DNA of 44,235 nt from Sulfurimonas sp. (GTDB lineage: Bacteria; Campylobacterota; Campylobacteria; Campylobacterales; Sulfurimonadaceae), in NCBI RefSeq assembly GCF_014859695.1, contig NZ_JACUTS010000008.1, positions 1-44,235 on the forward strand, given 5' to 3'. The position numbers and the translations under genes are program-made. The notes under the pieces were generated by a model, which ran no database searches, was not told the origin of the DNA, and saw only the letters and a list, made by a program, of their open reading frames with translations. The first letter of the stretch is position 1. Each line of letters opens with the position of its first letter. Shown here one piece after another: positions 17,652-25,995 of the stretch.

Positions 17652-17707
17652 GTTCAACAATCTGTAGGTTTTGGAACTTTCTCTAAGTTTCAAACTAAAT
17701 TGTTAAG
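17652..17707 (-). repeat. attC-like site upstream of the OLD gene
   Basis: On the minus strand this 56-bp imperfect palindrome begins CTTAACAAT (R''-like) and ends ATTGTTGAAC, with GTTGAAC matching R' consensus GTTRRRY exactly. The inner arms GAAACTT and AAGTTCC pair around an AGAG loop. Orientation is the same as in the site at 15441-15511. Cutting after the G of each R' would release bases 15447-17657, about 2211 bp carrying only the OLD gene. No integron integrase gene is present in the window. Confidence 0.5.
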
Positions 17708-17749
17708 ATACGATATAACTTTATAACTATCGGTTACTGACACAAAACT

Positions 17750-17875
17750 CTAAACGGTCTCGTCTAATAAACTTACTTCTCCTCCAAAAACATTACAAAT
17801 AGAATGAAGAAAAGCTTGTGCTAAAATAGAATTTTTTATAGCTTCATATGTCTTTCCTTGGGTATATGTTATTTT
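17750..17875 (-). pseudogene. possible C-terminal gene remnant after the HNH gene
   Basis: An open stretch of about 40 codons, in another frame from the HNH gene and overlapping its stop, reads ...TYTQGKTYEAIKNSILAQAF... and ends with VSLLDETV and a TAG at 17750-17752. It has no start codon of its own and looks like the tail of a lost gene. It may equally be chance. No family is recognised. Confidence 0.25.
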
Positions 17876-19016
17876 ACCCGATTGATACAAAATTATGAAC
17901 GCTCCCAATATGCGTTAAATAAGGTTGCATCCTTTCCATAATTAATTTAGTTAATTTCTGGCTTTGAGCTCCTGTTAGTTGCTCACCTTCTTTTGCACCA
18001 CAGTTTTTAAAAGCATATGTAATTACTTCGTGGATAACTCGTTCTTGCTCTTTTTTTGCAGATACTGACTGATGGAATGAAACTACTTTATTAAAAGCAT
18101 CCTCAATGGCTTGAGATGAGTACATTTCATAGTTATATATAGATTCTATATCAGAATTTGAAATATTTAGCTCTATTTTGATATCTAATATTTCACCTTC
18201 TATAGGATTGATTGCATAGCAGTTTGAAAACTCATCACCATCATATTCACTAGATAGACAAGTAACTATTCTAAATGCCCCAAAGAACTCTATATACCCA
18301 AGCAACTGTCTTGTTTGTGTATTACCTTTAACAAATACACAATGAAGAGGCACCCCCTCTGGGCGATTAAGCAGAGGATCTTTATCATAATAATATCCAA
18401 AGCATGGACTACCATTTTCTTGCAGTAAGTACTCTATTGCATGTTCACAAGATTTTGGGTTAATGCCAGATTCTACGGCTAATGCAAGTGCAGACTTTAC
18501 AATTGAACGACCAGCTTGGTGTCCCCCAATGGACAGTTTCAGCTGTATCGTGTCATTGCAATAACTTGATTTTTCTTGAGCATTTTTCATAAGTTCTTCA
18601 AGATTAAGATTGGGGTATTTTCTTTTTACCCCTTTCAGCATATTTTTTGCTTCTTTAATTGTTCGAGCACTAATACTTATTTCAACTCCATCATCTATTT
18701 TTGTCTCATTATATTTTGGCTCATGAATTTTCATGCTAGCATTTGCATTAAGTTGAAGCTTATCCCCTGCTGTTGTTGTTACGATGTGAGATTGAACATT
18801 TCCCCTATCTCTTTTTATTCCAAAATAAGTGCACAAAAAACTTAATTGTTCTGTTAAATCAGACTCCCATTCATTGCCTGATTTATTATTGCAGTCAACG
18901 CAAATAAAATTTAAAATCTTCTTTTTTCCACCTATCGCATTTGGAATAATATGTTCTTTGGAGTTGTTTTCTTTCGTAATTAAAACATTGCACAATGCGC
19001 AATTGCTATTTATCAT
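17874..19016 (-). CDS. HNH-type endonuclease, promoter and RBS region displaced by IS21
   Basis: The N-terminus has a zinc-bound HNH arrangement: CALCNVLITKENNSKEHIIP (about residues 5-24), then CVDCNNKSGNEWE (about 40-52), giving two CxxC pairs around EHIIPNAIGG. The following roughly 330 residues are unassigned. I place the start at ATG 19016 (MINSN). The frame stays open another 42 codons upstream, but these are encoded by the inverted repeat of the IS, so they are not native. The IS lies only 10 bp upstream of the ATG. The ribosome-binding site now reads TGCAGGATATATCA, against an ancestral AAAAGGATATATCA rebuilt from the far side of the IS. Expression is probably altered, as the native promoter is now 2.66 kb away. 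Confidence 0.75.
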   Translation of the reverse strand: MINSNCALCNVLITKENNSKEHIIPNAIGGKKKILNFICVDCNNKSGNEWESDLTEQLSFLCTYFGIKRDRGNVQSHIVTTTAGDKLQLNANASMKIHEPKYNETKIDDGVEISISARTIKEAKNMLKGVKRKYPNLNLEELMKNAQEKSSYCNDTIQLKLSIGGHQAGRSIVKSALALAVESGINPKSCEHAIEYLLQENGSPCFGYYYDKDPLLNRPEGVPLHCVFVKGNTQTRQLLGYIEFFGAFRIVTCLSSEYDGDEFSNCYAINPIEGEILDIKIELNISNSDIESIYNYEMYSSQAIEDAFNKVVSFHQSVSAKKEQERVIHEVITYAFKNCGAKEGEQLTGAQSQKLTKLIMERMQPYLTHIGSVHNFVSIG

Positions 19017-19019
19017 TGA

Positions 19020-19026
19020 TATATCC
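19020..19026. repeat. target-site duplication, left copy (TATATCC)
   Basis: This TATATCC is repeated directly at 21687-21693 on the other side of the IS21 element. Removing the IS and one copy rebuilds the uninterrupted ribosome-binding region of the HNH gene (minus strand AAAAGGATATATCAATG). Confidence 0.85.
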
Positions 19027-19228
19027 TGCAAAAAACGGTTCAAATCGGACACTAATGTCGGTTGAGTTTGGACAGTGATGTCGGTTCTAGTCGGACAGTG
19101 GTGTCGGAAATGATTCGGACACTTTGGAGTAAAAACCGACACTTAAGTTTAATTTAATTAAACGAAGCTGAAGAGATATTTTCTAAATTTTAATAAACTC
19201 TTTGTAGATTATTTTACAAAGGTTTGAA

Positions 19229-20785
19229 ATGAGGACAATATCAATGAAACAAGTTCGTGATGTGTTAAGACTTCATAGTGTTATGAATCTCTCACTAAGA
19301 AGAATAGAGGGTGCAACAGGAGTGGCTAAAAGCACTATCTCTGATTACATCAAAAGATTCAAGGTATCAGGGTTGCATATTGAACAGATCAATGTGATTG
19401 ATGATGATGTGCTACGCTTAAAGCTTTTTGGAGAACAGATAACGGATGTTGGCTCAAAGAGAGCCATACCCGATATGAGTCTGATTCACAAAGAGATGAA
19501 ACTTCGTAAAAAAACAAAGGTTACACTACAGCTACTTTGGGAAGAGTATAAAGAGTCCAACCCAAATGGCTACAGCTATACTCAATTTCGCTTCTATTAC
19601 CGCAAATACAAACAGATGCTAAATCCATCCATGAGACAGACCCATCTAGCAGGAGAGAAGCTGTTTGTGGACTATAGTGGGCTTACTATGCCTATTTATG
19701 ATCAAAGAACAGGCGAGGCACACAAGGCACAGATATTTGTAGCAGTGCTTGGTGGCAGTGGATATACATTTGTACACGCTACGCACTCTCAAACACAGGA
19801 GGATTTTATCTACTCCCATGTGATGTGCTACAACTTCTTTGGAGGAGTGCCCAGCGTTGTAGTTCCCGACAATCTCAAAAGCGCCATTATCTCTAATAAT
19901 AAAAATGGAATTGTTGTAAATGAGAGCTACGCCGACCTTAATCGTCACTACAGCGTTGCAGTACAACCGGCTCGTCCCTATAAACCTAAGGATAAGTCCA
20001 AAGCTGAACAAGGTGTGCAAGCGATTCAAAGATATATCCTCGCAAGGTTTCGTCATCATAAATTCTTCAGTATGGATGAGCTCAATGACGCTTTGGCAAA
20101 ACTGCTTGATAGATACAACGACAAGATTGTAAAACACTTGCAAAAAAGCAGATCTGAACTCTTTAGAGAGATAGACCAGCCCTATCTAAACCCGCTTCCA
20201 ATGAACAACTATGTTTATAAGCAGTTTAAAATCGCACGAGTAAATCAAGATTATCATGTAACTCTTGAAAAATGCAACTACTCTGTACCATTCAAATACA
20301 TCAAAGAGGAGGTAGAGCTAAGATACTCCACGCAGAGTGTCTCAATCTATCATAAGCATAAACTCATAGCTACTCATCCAAGACTAAGGCACATTGGGGA
20401 TACATCTACACTGTATGAACATATGCCTAATGAACATCAATATGTAAATGAGAAGATGAATCCGGACAGACTACGGTCATGGGCTAAAAATATTGGAGAG
20501 TATAGCTGTGTATTTGTTGAAGATGCGTTTGCAGAGGTAGAACATAATCCACAAGCGTATAGAAAAATATCAGCAGTGCTCTCACTTGCAAAACTCTATG
20601 GAAACACAGAATTGGAGCTGGCACTTATGTATGCAGCCAGGATGAGAACCATTACCACAAGGTCTATCAAATCAATTCTTGATAAAAAACTCTATCTTGC
20701 AAAGAGTGCTAACAATGTACCGCCCGTGCAGCCATCACTTTTTAATACCCATACTAATATCCGCGGTGCGGATGAGTACAAATAA
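19229..20785 (+). CDS. istA: IS21-family transposase IstA
   Basis: This DDE transposase has an N-terminal helix-turn-helix (LRRIEGATGVAKSTISDYIK, about residues 27-46) for binding the terminal repeats and an integrase-fold core with Asp148 (LFVDYSG), Asp214 (VVPDNLKSA) and Glu260 (KSKAEQGVQ). At 518 residues it is full length. The start ATG 19229 was kept although a second ATG follows five codons later. It precedes istB by 23 bp, with AAAAGGA as the istB ribosome-binding site. Confidence 0.95.
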   Translation: MRTISMKQVRDVLRLHSVMNLSLRRIEGATGVAKSTISDYIKRFKVSGLHIEQINVIDDDVLRLKLFGEQITDVGSKRAIPDMSLIHKEMKLRKKTKVTLQLLWEEYKESNPNGYSYTQFRFYYRKYKQMLNPSMRQTHLAGEKLFVDYSGLTMPIYDQRTGEAHKAQIFVAVLGGSGYTFVHATHSQTQEDFIYSHVMCYNFFGGVPSVVVPDNLKSAIISNNKNGIVVNESYADLNRHYSVAVQPARPYKPKDKSKAEQGVQAIQRYILARFRHHKFFSMDELNDALAKLLDRYNDKIVKHLQKSRSELFREIDQPYLNPLPMNNYVYKQFKIARVNQDYHVTLEKCNYSVPFKYIKEEVELRYSTQSVSIYHKHKLIATHPRLRHIGDTSTLYEHMPNEHQYVNEKMNPDRLRSWAKNIGEYSCVFVEDAFAEVEHNPQAYRKISAVLSLAKLYGNTELELALMYAARMRTITTRSIKSILDKKLYLAKSANNVPPVQPSLFNTHTNIRGADEYK

Positions 20786-20808
20786 AAAAACAAAAGGAAT
20801 CCTACAAC

Positions 20809-21582
20809 ATGAATCACACACCAATCATCAATAAACTTACAGAGCTTGGATACAAAGGCTTTAAAGAGGCATATATGCATCAGATAGAAGATGTAAACTA
20901 CGACTCTATGAGCTTTAACGAGAGGCTATACCAACTCCTTGATGCACAAGATATCTCTCTTGCCAATAAGCGAATAACCATGAATCATCGACTCTCAAAA
21001 ATAAAAGACAAACAAGCGTCCCTTGATGCAGTAGATTATGACGCAAGAAGAAAAATAAATAAAACACGGATACTATCCCTGGCATCACTTGGCTTTATCC
21101 ACGCCAAGCAAAATGTCATCATTACGGGGAAAACGGGCACAGGTAAATCATATGTCGCTCAAGCTCTTGCAAATCGTGCCATATATGATAGTTATAGGGT
21201 CTATTATGTAAGAACACCATCGCTACTTGAAGAGATAAGGCTCTCTAGAATAGATGGTACTTACACAAATCTTTTAAAAAAATACTCAAGATTTCAACTG
21301 CTTATTCTTGACGACTTTGGAGTGGCTCCAATGGTAGATGATGATGCTACAAATCTCTTTGAGATTATTGAAGATAGGACGGAGATAAACTCCACAATTA
21401 TCACTTCACAACTACCTGTGAGTGAATGGTATAACTATCTCAACAACAATACAATTGCTGATGCTATTTTAGACAGAATCGTTCACTCTTCTCACAGAGT
21501 TGAACTCAGCGGCCCATCCATGAGAAAAATGAAATCTACTATTGAAAATGGTATATCTTTAGAAAAAATCCAAGAGAAATAA
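20809..21582 (+). CDS. istB: IS21-family helper ATPase IstB
   Basis: This is the AAA+ ATPase (DnaC-like) that assists IstA in target capture. Walker A is GKTGTGKS (residues 107-114) and Walker B is LLILDDFG. An N-terminal IstB-type helical region and the C-terminal HRVELSGPSMRK are typical. At 257 residues it is complete. It lies 23 bp behind istA in the same operon, inside the IS. Confidence 0.95.
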   Translation: MNHTPIINKLTELGYKGFKEAYMHQIEDVNYDSMSFNERLYQLLDAQDISLANKRITMNHRLSKIKDKQASLDAVDYDARRKINKTRILSLASLGFIHAKQNVIITGKTGTGKSYVAQALANRAIYDSYRVYYVRTPSLLEEIRLSRIDGTYTNLLKKYSRFQLLILDDFGVAPMVDDDATNLFEIIEDRTEINSTIITSQLPVSEWYNYLNNNTIADAILDRIVHSSHRVELSGPSMRKMKSTIENGISLEKIQEK

Positions 21583-21800
21583 AAAATCATTCGGACACTT
21601 ATGCTAAAATATCGCCACAGAAAATATCTCTTCTTCAACTGTCCGAATGAAACCGACAGAGGTGTCCGGATAAACCGTTATATGCATATATCCTTTTCTT
21701 GGATGATTTGTTGCTTTATTTAATCAATTCATTTGGATTATTTTAAACCTTGGTAATTTTATTGCTTCTCTCAATTTCCTAAATATTAGGTGAATATTGC

Positions 21801-21938
21801 TTATTCCGAATATTCAATTCTGCACTTTATTTTTTTACCATTTGTTTTAAAATAAAGCGTGTCCTCGTCCACTATCTTTGTAAGTATTCCTACATCAGGG
21901 AGCAGCAACACAGGCAAAAGCAATAGTAAAAATTTCAT
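21801..21938 (-). pseudogene. truncated thermonuclease (SNase-like) N-terminus
   Basis: A signal-peptide-like start (MKFLLLLLPVLLLPDVG) leads into LTKIVDEDTLYFKTNGKKIK and CRIEY, which matches the first strands of staphylococcal-nuclease-type enzymes (V-DGDT, then RLIGIDTPE). The frame then ends after YSE, where IDTPE and the catalytic Arg/Glu residues should follow. So only about 45 of some 150 residues remain. Its ATG is 1 nt after the NERD stop codon, so it was the second gene of that operon. The break lies beside the 107 bp that precede the IS21-split HNH locus, which suggests a deletion or cassette junction there. Confidence 0.55.
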
Positions 21939-21939
21939 T

Positions 21940-22722
21940 TTATATAGTCCTCGTGAATTTACATTTTGGATAACTATAGCATCCATAAAACTCGTTGCCA
22001 ACATTCGCACCTTTTTTAGCAACTCTCAAGACTAAGTTACTGCTACACCTAGGACATATAAGTACATTACTCTGTGTTTTCTTCTCATTCACTCTAGTTT
22101 TAACATTACTTACATGCTCCCTATGTGTCTTAAAACCTTTAGACAACCTACCATCTTCAATATCTTCTACAATGCGCCACATCTCTCTTGGTGTAAACAG
22201 AACCTCATTGTGAGAATCTATAAATCTAAATAGTCCTCTAGGGTATACTACATTCTCAGGCATGTCAGTTTTAAATGTAGCATCACCCACAAACACAACA
22301 ACTGAGAATATTTTAGTGCTATCAAGATCAAGTAGCTTTTCCAGTGTTTTTGTATGCTTATAGTTTTGATAGAGAGGGTTTTGAAAAGTATGTTTTTTCT
22401 TATAAATATTTTGGGTCCAAAACTTTTGGTTTTCACCACCAAAAATCCAACCCTTCATGTTCTTTGTCTCAACCACGAATATTCCATACTGAGAAACGAT
22501 TATATGGTCTATCTGAGTAGTTCCATCTTCTGTATATAGTGTTACATCACGCAGTAGTTGATACTTTTTCTTGTCGAGTTTAATATTTATTACAAGATTT
22601 AAAAATGCCTCACCTATCACACCTTTTCCAAATGAACTTTTTACAAATAAAATTATTGCTGCTATTGGAAGTAGCCACCATAGCTGAAAGAATTGGGCTA
22701 AAATATCTGACACATTTAGCAT
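21940..22722 (-). CDS. membrane-anchored NERD nuclease with topoisomerase-type zinc finger
   Basis: An N-terminal membrane helix (WWLLPIAAIILFV, about residues 14-26) is followed by a NERD (nuclease-related) domain: GVIGEAFLN, then TQIDHIIVSQYGIFVVETKN with the Asp and Glu-x-Lys of the PD-(D/E)XK-like active site. The C-terminus has a topoisomerase-I-like C4 zinc finger (CPRC ... CYSYPKC). Total is 260 residues. The function of NERD proteins is not well established; DNA or RNA processing is suggested by the fold. It follows a 70-residue gene by 1 nt and precedes the thermonuclease remnant. Confidence 0.82.
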   Translation of the reverse strand: MLNVSDILAQFFQLWWLLPIAAIILFVKSSFGKGVIGEAFLNLVINIKLDKKKYQLLRDVTLYTEDGTTQIDHIIVSQYGIFVVETKNMKGWIFGGENQKFWTQNIYKKKHTFQNPLYQNYKHTKTLEKLLDLDSTKIFSVVVFVGDATFKTDMPENVVYPRGLFRFIDSHNEVLFTPREMWRIVEDIEDGRLSKGFKTHREHVSNVKTRVNEKKTQSNVLICPRCSSNLVLRVAKKGANVGNEFYGCYSYPKCKFTRTI

Positions 22723-22723
22723 A

Positions 22724-22936
22724 CTACTTCAATTTAATCTTTATAATATTGTTATTCAAGTACTCAATTTTGTATTTATCATTATCTATTAATTGGCTAA
22801 TTTCCACTTGCTCTTTTATGGAGTCATAGCCTATAAATTGGCTTGCAGATACAATCAGTTCATCATACTTTATTTCAACATTTGTGAAATTTGAAAAATT
22901 GTTATTTTCTATTTTTTTCTTTAGTTTATTTAACAT
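22724..22936 (-). CDS. small hypothetical protein upstream of NERD gene
   Basis: This is a 70-residue acidic/lysine-rich protein with no family I recognise (ELIVSASQFIGYDSIKEQV in the middle). It ends 1 nt before the NERD start codon, which suggests coupled translation and supports it as a real gene. No clear ribosome-binding site precedes its ATG, so the start is uncertain. Confidence 0.45.
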   Translation of the reverse strand: MLNKLKKKIENNNFSNFTNVEIKYDELIVSASQFIGYDSIKEQVEISQLIDNDKYKIEYLNNNIIKIKLK

Positions 22937-23032
22937 ATAACATTGTAGCAGTAAATACTAAATATGCACTAAAGTATATTTGATTATAAAAAATCTTATA
23001 ACAAGTAAGGATTGTCCCCAATAACTAAGCCT

Positions 23033-23070
23033 AGACATATTTTTAGGTCAACAATGCACTACCTACAATG
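23033..23070. repeat. direct repeat DR1 beside the AAA remnant
   Basis: This copy shares the block AGGTCAACAATGCACTACCT exactly with DR2 at 23670-23710, plus a flanking AGACA-TATT and a trailing CAATG, about 37 bp in total. It lies 2 bp downstream of the stop codon of the AAA-ATPase remnant. AGGT/ACCT ends make a short palindrome. It does not fit the attC pattern. Confidence 0.7.
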
Positions 23071-23072
23071 AT

Positions 23073-23615
23073 CTATTGAATTATGCGTGCAAACTTTAAG
23101 AATGGATTATCATGATTCATAAAAATTTTATTGACTTTTTCTTTTGAATCAGATGTAAAGACATAAGCAATATTCTGGTGATGCTGGAATGTTCCTCTTA
23201 GCAATCCAAAAAGCCAACCATGCTCTTGTAGTGAGAAAATATCTGTAAAATTATCCATCCAAATCACAATATTCTCATGCTTATTATCTACTTTTGTAAA
23301 AAGATCTAAAACATCAGCTAGTGCATAATGATCATCTTGAGATAGTTTGAAATCAGTAGCATTGTTAAAAAATTGTTTATACTGTTCCAATAGATGTTCA
23401 GCTAAATCTTTAGCATTACGAATTTTTCGAAAGTCTATATAAGCTACTTTTTCTTTCATGGCAAGTTCAAGTCTATAATTCTTTAGTAAGACATTATTAT
23501 CTATGTTATCTTGAAGCAGAACAATACTTTGTCTGAAATCTACAATATATGAATCTAATAATGGTTGTTGCAGACCTGTGGCAAATTGCTTATACCTTTT
23601 CCCATTATTATGCAT
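23073..23615 (-). CDS. AAA-family ATPase remnant lacking the P-loop
   Basis: The 180 residues match the second half of an archaeal-type/STAND AAA ATPase: VIWMDNFTDIF as Walker B (about residues 116-126), AYVFTSDSKEKVNKIF as the sensor strand and PFLKFARIIQ at the end. The Walker A region is absent, and the protein stops right after the ATPase core, where a winged-helix domain would normally follow. It has its own GGAG ribosome-binding site 8 nt before ATG 23615 and a TATAAT-like box further up, so it may be expressed. It sits exactly between two direct repeats, suggesting a cut-down gene or a mobile cassette. Confidence 0.5.
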   Translation of the reverse strand: MHNNGKRYKQFATGLQQPLLDSYIVDFRQSIVLLQDNIDNNVLLKNYRLELAMKEKVAYIDFRKIRNAKDLAEHLLEQYKQFFNNATDFKLSQDDHYALADVLDLFTKVDNKHENIVIWMDNFTDIFSLQEHGWLFGLLRGTFQHHQNIAYVFTSDSKEKVNKIFMNHDNPFLKFARIIQ

Positions 23616-23669
23616 AAACCGACTCCAAAACTTTTGTAATTTTTAATATTATACCACCCCAATATGTCA

Positions 23670-23710
23670 AGACAACATATTCTTAGGTCAACAATGCACT
23701 ACCTGCAATG
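23670..23710. repeat. direct repeat DR2 upstream of the AAA remnant
   Basis: This is the second copy of the DR1 sequence, about 640 bp away and in the same orientation. The core at 23683-23704 matches DR1 at 23043-23064 without mismatch. No third copy was seen in the window. The roughly 95 bp between DR2 and the next gene (23711-23804) hold no gene I can support. Confidence 0.7.
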
Positions 23711-23804
23711 CTAGCATCTGCATTCCAAGGCGAGTCTGTAAAATTGATCAGGAGAGCATCTGTTAACATTTCTAAAACTTAAATTCTTTGCATGACAGTA
23801 ATAA

Positions 23805-24698
23805 TCAATGTGAGTAAACATATGTGATACGATGCAAGTATTCATTTCCAAATTTAAAAGAAAATTCATATTCATATTTGATTTCTTGATCAATTTTTTT
23901 TGGAACTGGTATTGTGAAATTTGTTTTTGACATAGGAGAGATAGGTATATTTTTAAAGTAACGATAATCCTTTTCCTTTCTAAACTTTCCATTAATTGTA
24001 ATTTCAAAAGGTATGGCTGTTTTATTATAGGCTTCAAACATTAACGCTGATTCTTCTTGGTTAACTTCAAGAAAGTAAACGGGAAACTCTTGCTTAGAAT
24101 AACTTTTTTTTAAATCTGAAGAATAGTAACCTGACAAGTTAGACCAACCTAAATTATAGATTTTTTGTAACTCTGTATTTGCTCGATGGCTTTGATACAG
24201 TTCATAACCTTTTGTCCCATAATGAAGCCCTGGAAAGATAGAGATAAATAGAACAATATATAAAAATAGTTTTGCATAGTTTGGCTGTATATCATTTAAT
24301 GTCTTGAATATTTTTCCAGTTGTGTCTTTTGATGTTAGTCTTAGAAGTTTTGAATAATCTATCACGCCATTTTCAACTAATAATAAAGCAGAAGCTTCTT
24401 CGCCTTTATGTAAACGATTTATAGATAAAGCAGATTTATCAAGTTTGATACCGGAACAACTAGAAGCTAAAAGTTCTAACTTTAGTTCAGAATCAAGATC
24501 AAGATATATTTGTTCTTCAACCTGATTGCCTTTATTAAAAATTATTACTTCACATAGAGAACCTTTCTCAGATATCGGGGTAATCTTGAATAATTTTGGC
24601 GAAACAGCATATAGTTGCCTCATTTTAAATAAGTAAGTAAAAATTGACGTAATTAAGAAAAGTAGAAACCCGATTATTAATTTATCTAAATATTCCAT
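23805..24698 (-). CDS. unknown two-helix membrane protein
   Basis: No family is recognised. A membrane helix at about residues 7-24 (LIIGFLLFLITSIFTYLF) and another near 142-157 (LFLYIVLFISIFPGLHY) enclose a mixed alpha/beta domain of about 115 residues. A further roughly 140 residues of beta-rich sequence follow, ending in EYLHRITYVYSH. It begins 19 bp after the P63C gene, so the two probably share an operon. The pairing suggests joint function, but none is known to me. Confidence 0.6.
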   Translation of the reverse strand: MEYLDKLIIGFLLFLITSIFTYLFKMRQLYAVSPKLFKITPISEKGSLCEVIIFNKGNQVEEQIYLDLDSELKLELLASSCSGIKLDKSALSINRLHKGEEASALLLVENGVIDYSKLLRLTSKDTTGKIFKTLNDIQPNYAKLFLYIVLFISIFPGLHYGTKGYELYQSHRANTELQKIYNLGWSNLSGYYSSDLKKSYSKQEFPVYFLEVNQEESALMFEAYNKTAIPFEITINGKFRKEKDYRYFKNIPISPMSKTNFTIPVPKKIDQEIKYEYEFSFKFGNEYLHRITYVYSH

Positions 24699-24717
24699 AT
24701 AAAAAAACCTATAATTA

Positions 24718-25755
24718 TCAAAACAATTTAGGTCGTATTTTGCCTTGTTTACTTTTACTCATTCTGGCATTCGGAGACTCTTGAAAAATATTATTATTCT
24801 CAGATGATACAACTTGCTTGGCTGGCTCGACAGTGTGCCCTTTTTCATTAAATTGAAAAGGTAGTTCAAACTGACCTTTTTTTCTGTCCTTTAATTTTTC
24901 AAAATTATGCCATACCTCTTTCATGTTGTCAGATAGTCGAAAAAGAGTAAGTATTTGATCAATCTGACTCTTTAAGTGTGGGTTTCCAATTTCCTCTGTT
25001 AAGAATTGATGCATACGTACTGTTTTATTCCCTGCGTCGCTTTTAGGAACTTGCTGCTTGAGTTCTTCTTTAACTCCATTTGGTAACCCGTCATAAACAA
25101 GCCGATTAGTCCATGTTCCAATTACTCCTGGTCTTTTTTTAATTCCATGAACATTAAAATCCCAACCATTTAGCCTGAAAAGTTCTCGATAAAACTCATC
25201 AGGAAATCTTTTTTGCCAAGGCAGAAGTTCTTCGCTTATATAAGCTTTTAATATCTTTTGTAATTCATCTTTTTCTCTATCGTACTGATATCCTGTAGCC
25301 TCATCTATTAATGCCGTAATTCCAAGCTTTGCGAGAGCACGCATAAGAATTTCTGCTTTAAGTGCTTTTGGTAGCTGCGAAGCCTGTAGCATATTATGTT
25401 CTCGTGCTTTTAACCACACTTCACACACTTTTGGAATAATTGTCGCGCTGTATCCCTGAAGTTTGTTTTTACCATCAGTTGTATACTCTATTGGAATCAG
25501 GTCCAATGGCTCAAAAATCCCATCTATAAAGGGTTCTAGCGCTTTTGAAGATATAAATAAAGGTAGAGGTCCTATGTCATGATTTTTGTCATCTTTTGCT
25601 CTTAGCTTATAATTTTTCCCACCAACAGATCCAAGATTTTTTATTATTCCTGCTTCACTTATTACTCTCGTACCATCTTCAAGTACAGCACATGGCATTT
25701 TCATGTCCCCTAATTCTATCTCGCCTCTATATTCAGCTTTCAATATTTTACTCAT
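24718..25755 (-). CDS. P63C-domain protein
   Basis: The middle of this 345-residue protein contains the P63C domain, seen as ISEELLPWQKRFPDEFYREL and FRLNGWDF at about residues 172-199, followed by RPGVIGTWTNRLVYDGLP. The N-terminus (VLEDGTRVISEAGIIKNLG) resembles the start of other P63C proteins, which occur on phages and mobile islands. The biochemical role of this family is not known to me. It is the first gene of a likely two-gene operon with the membrane protein behind it. Confidence 0.75.
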   Translation of the reverse strand: MSKILKAEYRGEIELGDMKMPCAVLEDGTRVISEAGIIKNLGSVGGKNYKLRAKDDKNHDIGPLPLFISSKALEPFIDGIFEPLDLIPIEYTTDGKNKLQGYSATIIPKVCEVWLKAREHNMLQASQLPKALKAEILMRALAKLGITALIDEATGYQYDREKDELQKILKAYISEELLPWQKRFPDEFYRELFRLNGWDFNVHGIKKRPGVIGTWTNRLVYDGLPNGVKEELKQQVPKSDAGNKTVRMHQFLTEEIGNPHLKSQIDQILTLFRLSDNMKEVWHNFEKLKDRKKGQFELPFQFNEKGHTVEPAKQVVSSENNNIFQESPNARMSKSKQGKIRPKLF

Positions 25756-25995
25756 TCATAAACCTTTTTCTACTAAATAATTCCCAACTATCCTCTTCGT
25801 GCTATGTGAAAGAATGTTCTGCTTATCTTATATATTTAAATTCCATTCACTCTTTAAAATTTCTATTCTTCCTTCTATATCATTTAATTTTTTCAAAAAT
25901 ACCATTGTGAAAAATAAAGATACACCAATAGGTAGAAAAGTTGAACCTCTGCTATTGCAAACCTAAAAATATCGTGCAACTAAGAATTATTTGTG

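Larger units (their letters stand above)
19027..21686 (+). mobile_element. IS21-family insertion sequence, complete
   Basis: This is a 2660-bp element with TG...CA ends. The left end is TGCAAAAAACGGTTCAAAT and the right end, read inward, is TGCATATAACGGTTTATCC; both continue with CGGACAC and TGTCGG blocks. Several CGGACA/TGTCGG copies lie at each end (19050-19140 and 21590-21670), like the repeated transposase-binding sites of IS21 elements. A 7-bp target duplication TATATCC flanks it (19020-19026 and 21687-21693). Both istA and istB are intact, so the copy may be active or recent. Confidence 0.9.

Noticed and set aside
15512-19016. OLD gene as part of a Gabija or similar two-gene system
   Set aside because: No UvrD-like helicase is adjacent, and the HNH gene is separated by an attC-like site and about 350 bp.
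19017-19142. 42 extra N-terminal codons on the HNH gene
   Set aside because: They are read from the IS21 terminal repeats; the ATG at 19016 has a usable ribosome-binding site and starts right before the CxxC motif.
23033-23710. CRISPR array from the two 37-bp direct repeats
   Set aside because: There are only two copies, about 640 bp apart with a gene between; no regular spacers are present anywhere in the window.
23711-24037. 108-residue frame overlapping the membrane-protein gene
   Set aside because: It overlaps the 297-residue gene in another frame and has no protein-like motifs; only the non-overlapping tail is unique.
25756-25960. Short hydrophobic frame upstream of the P63C gene
   Set aside because: Only about 25 codons follow its ATG, and no ribosome-binding site or family match supports it.
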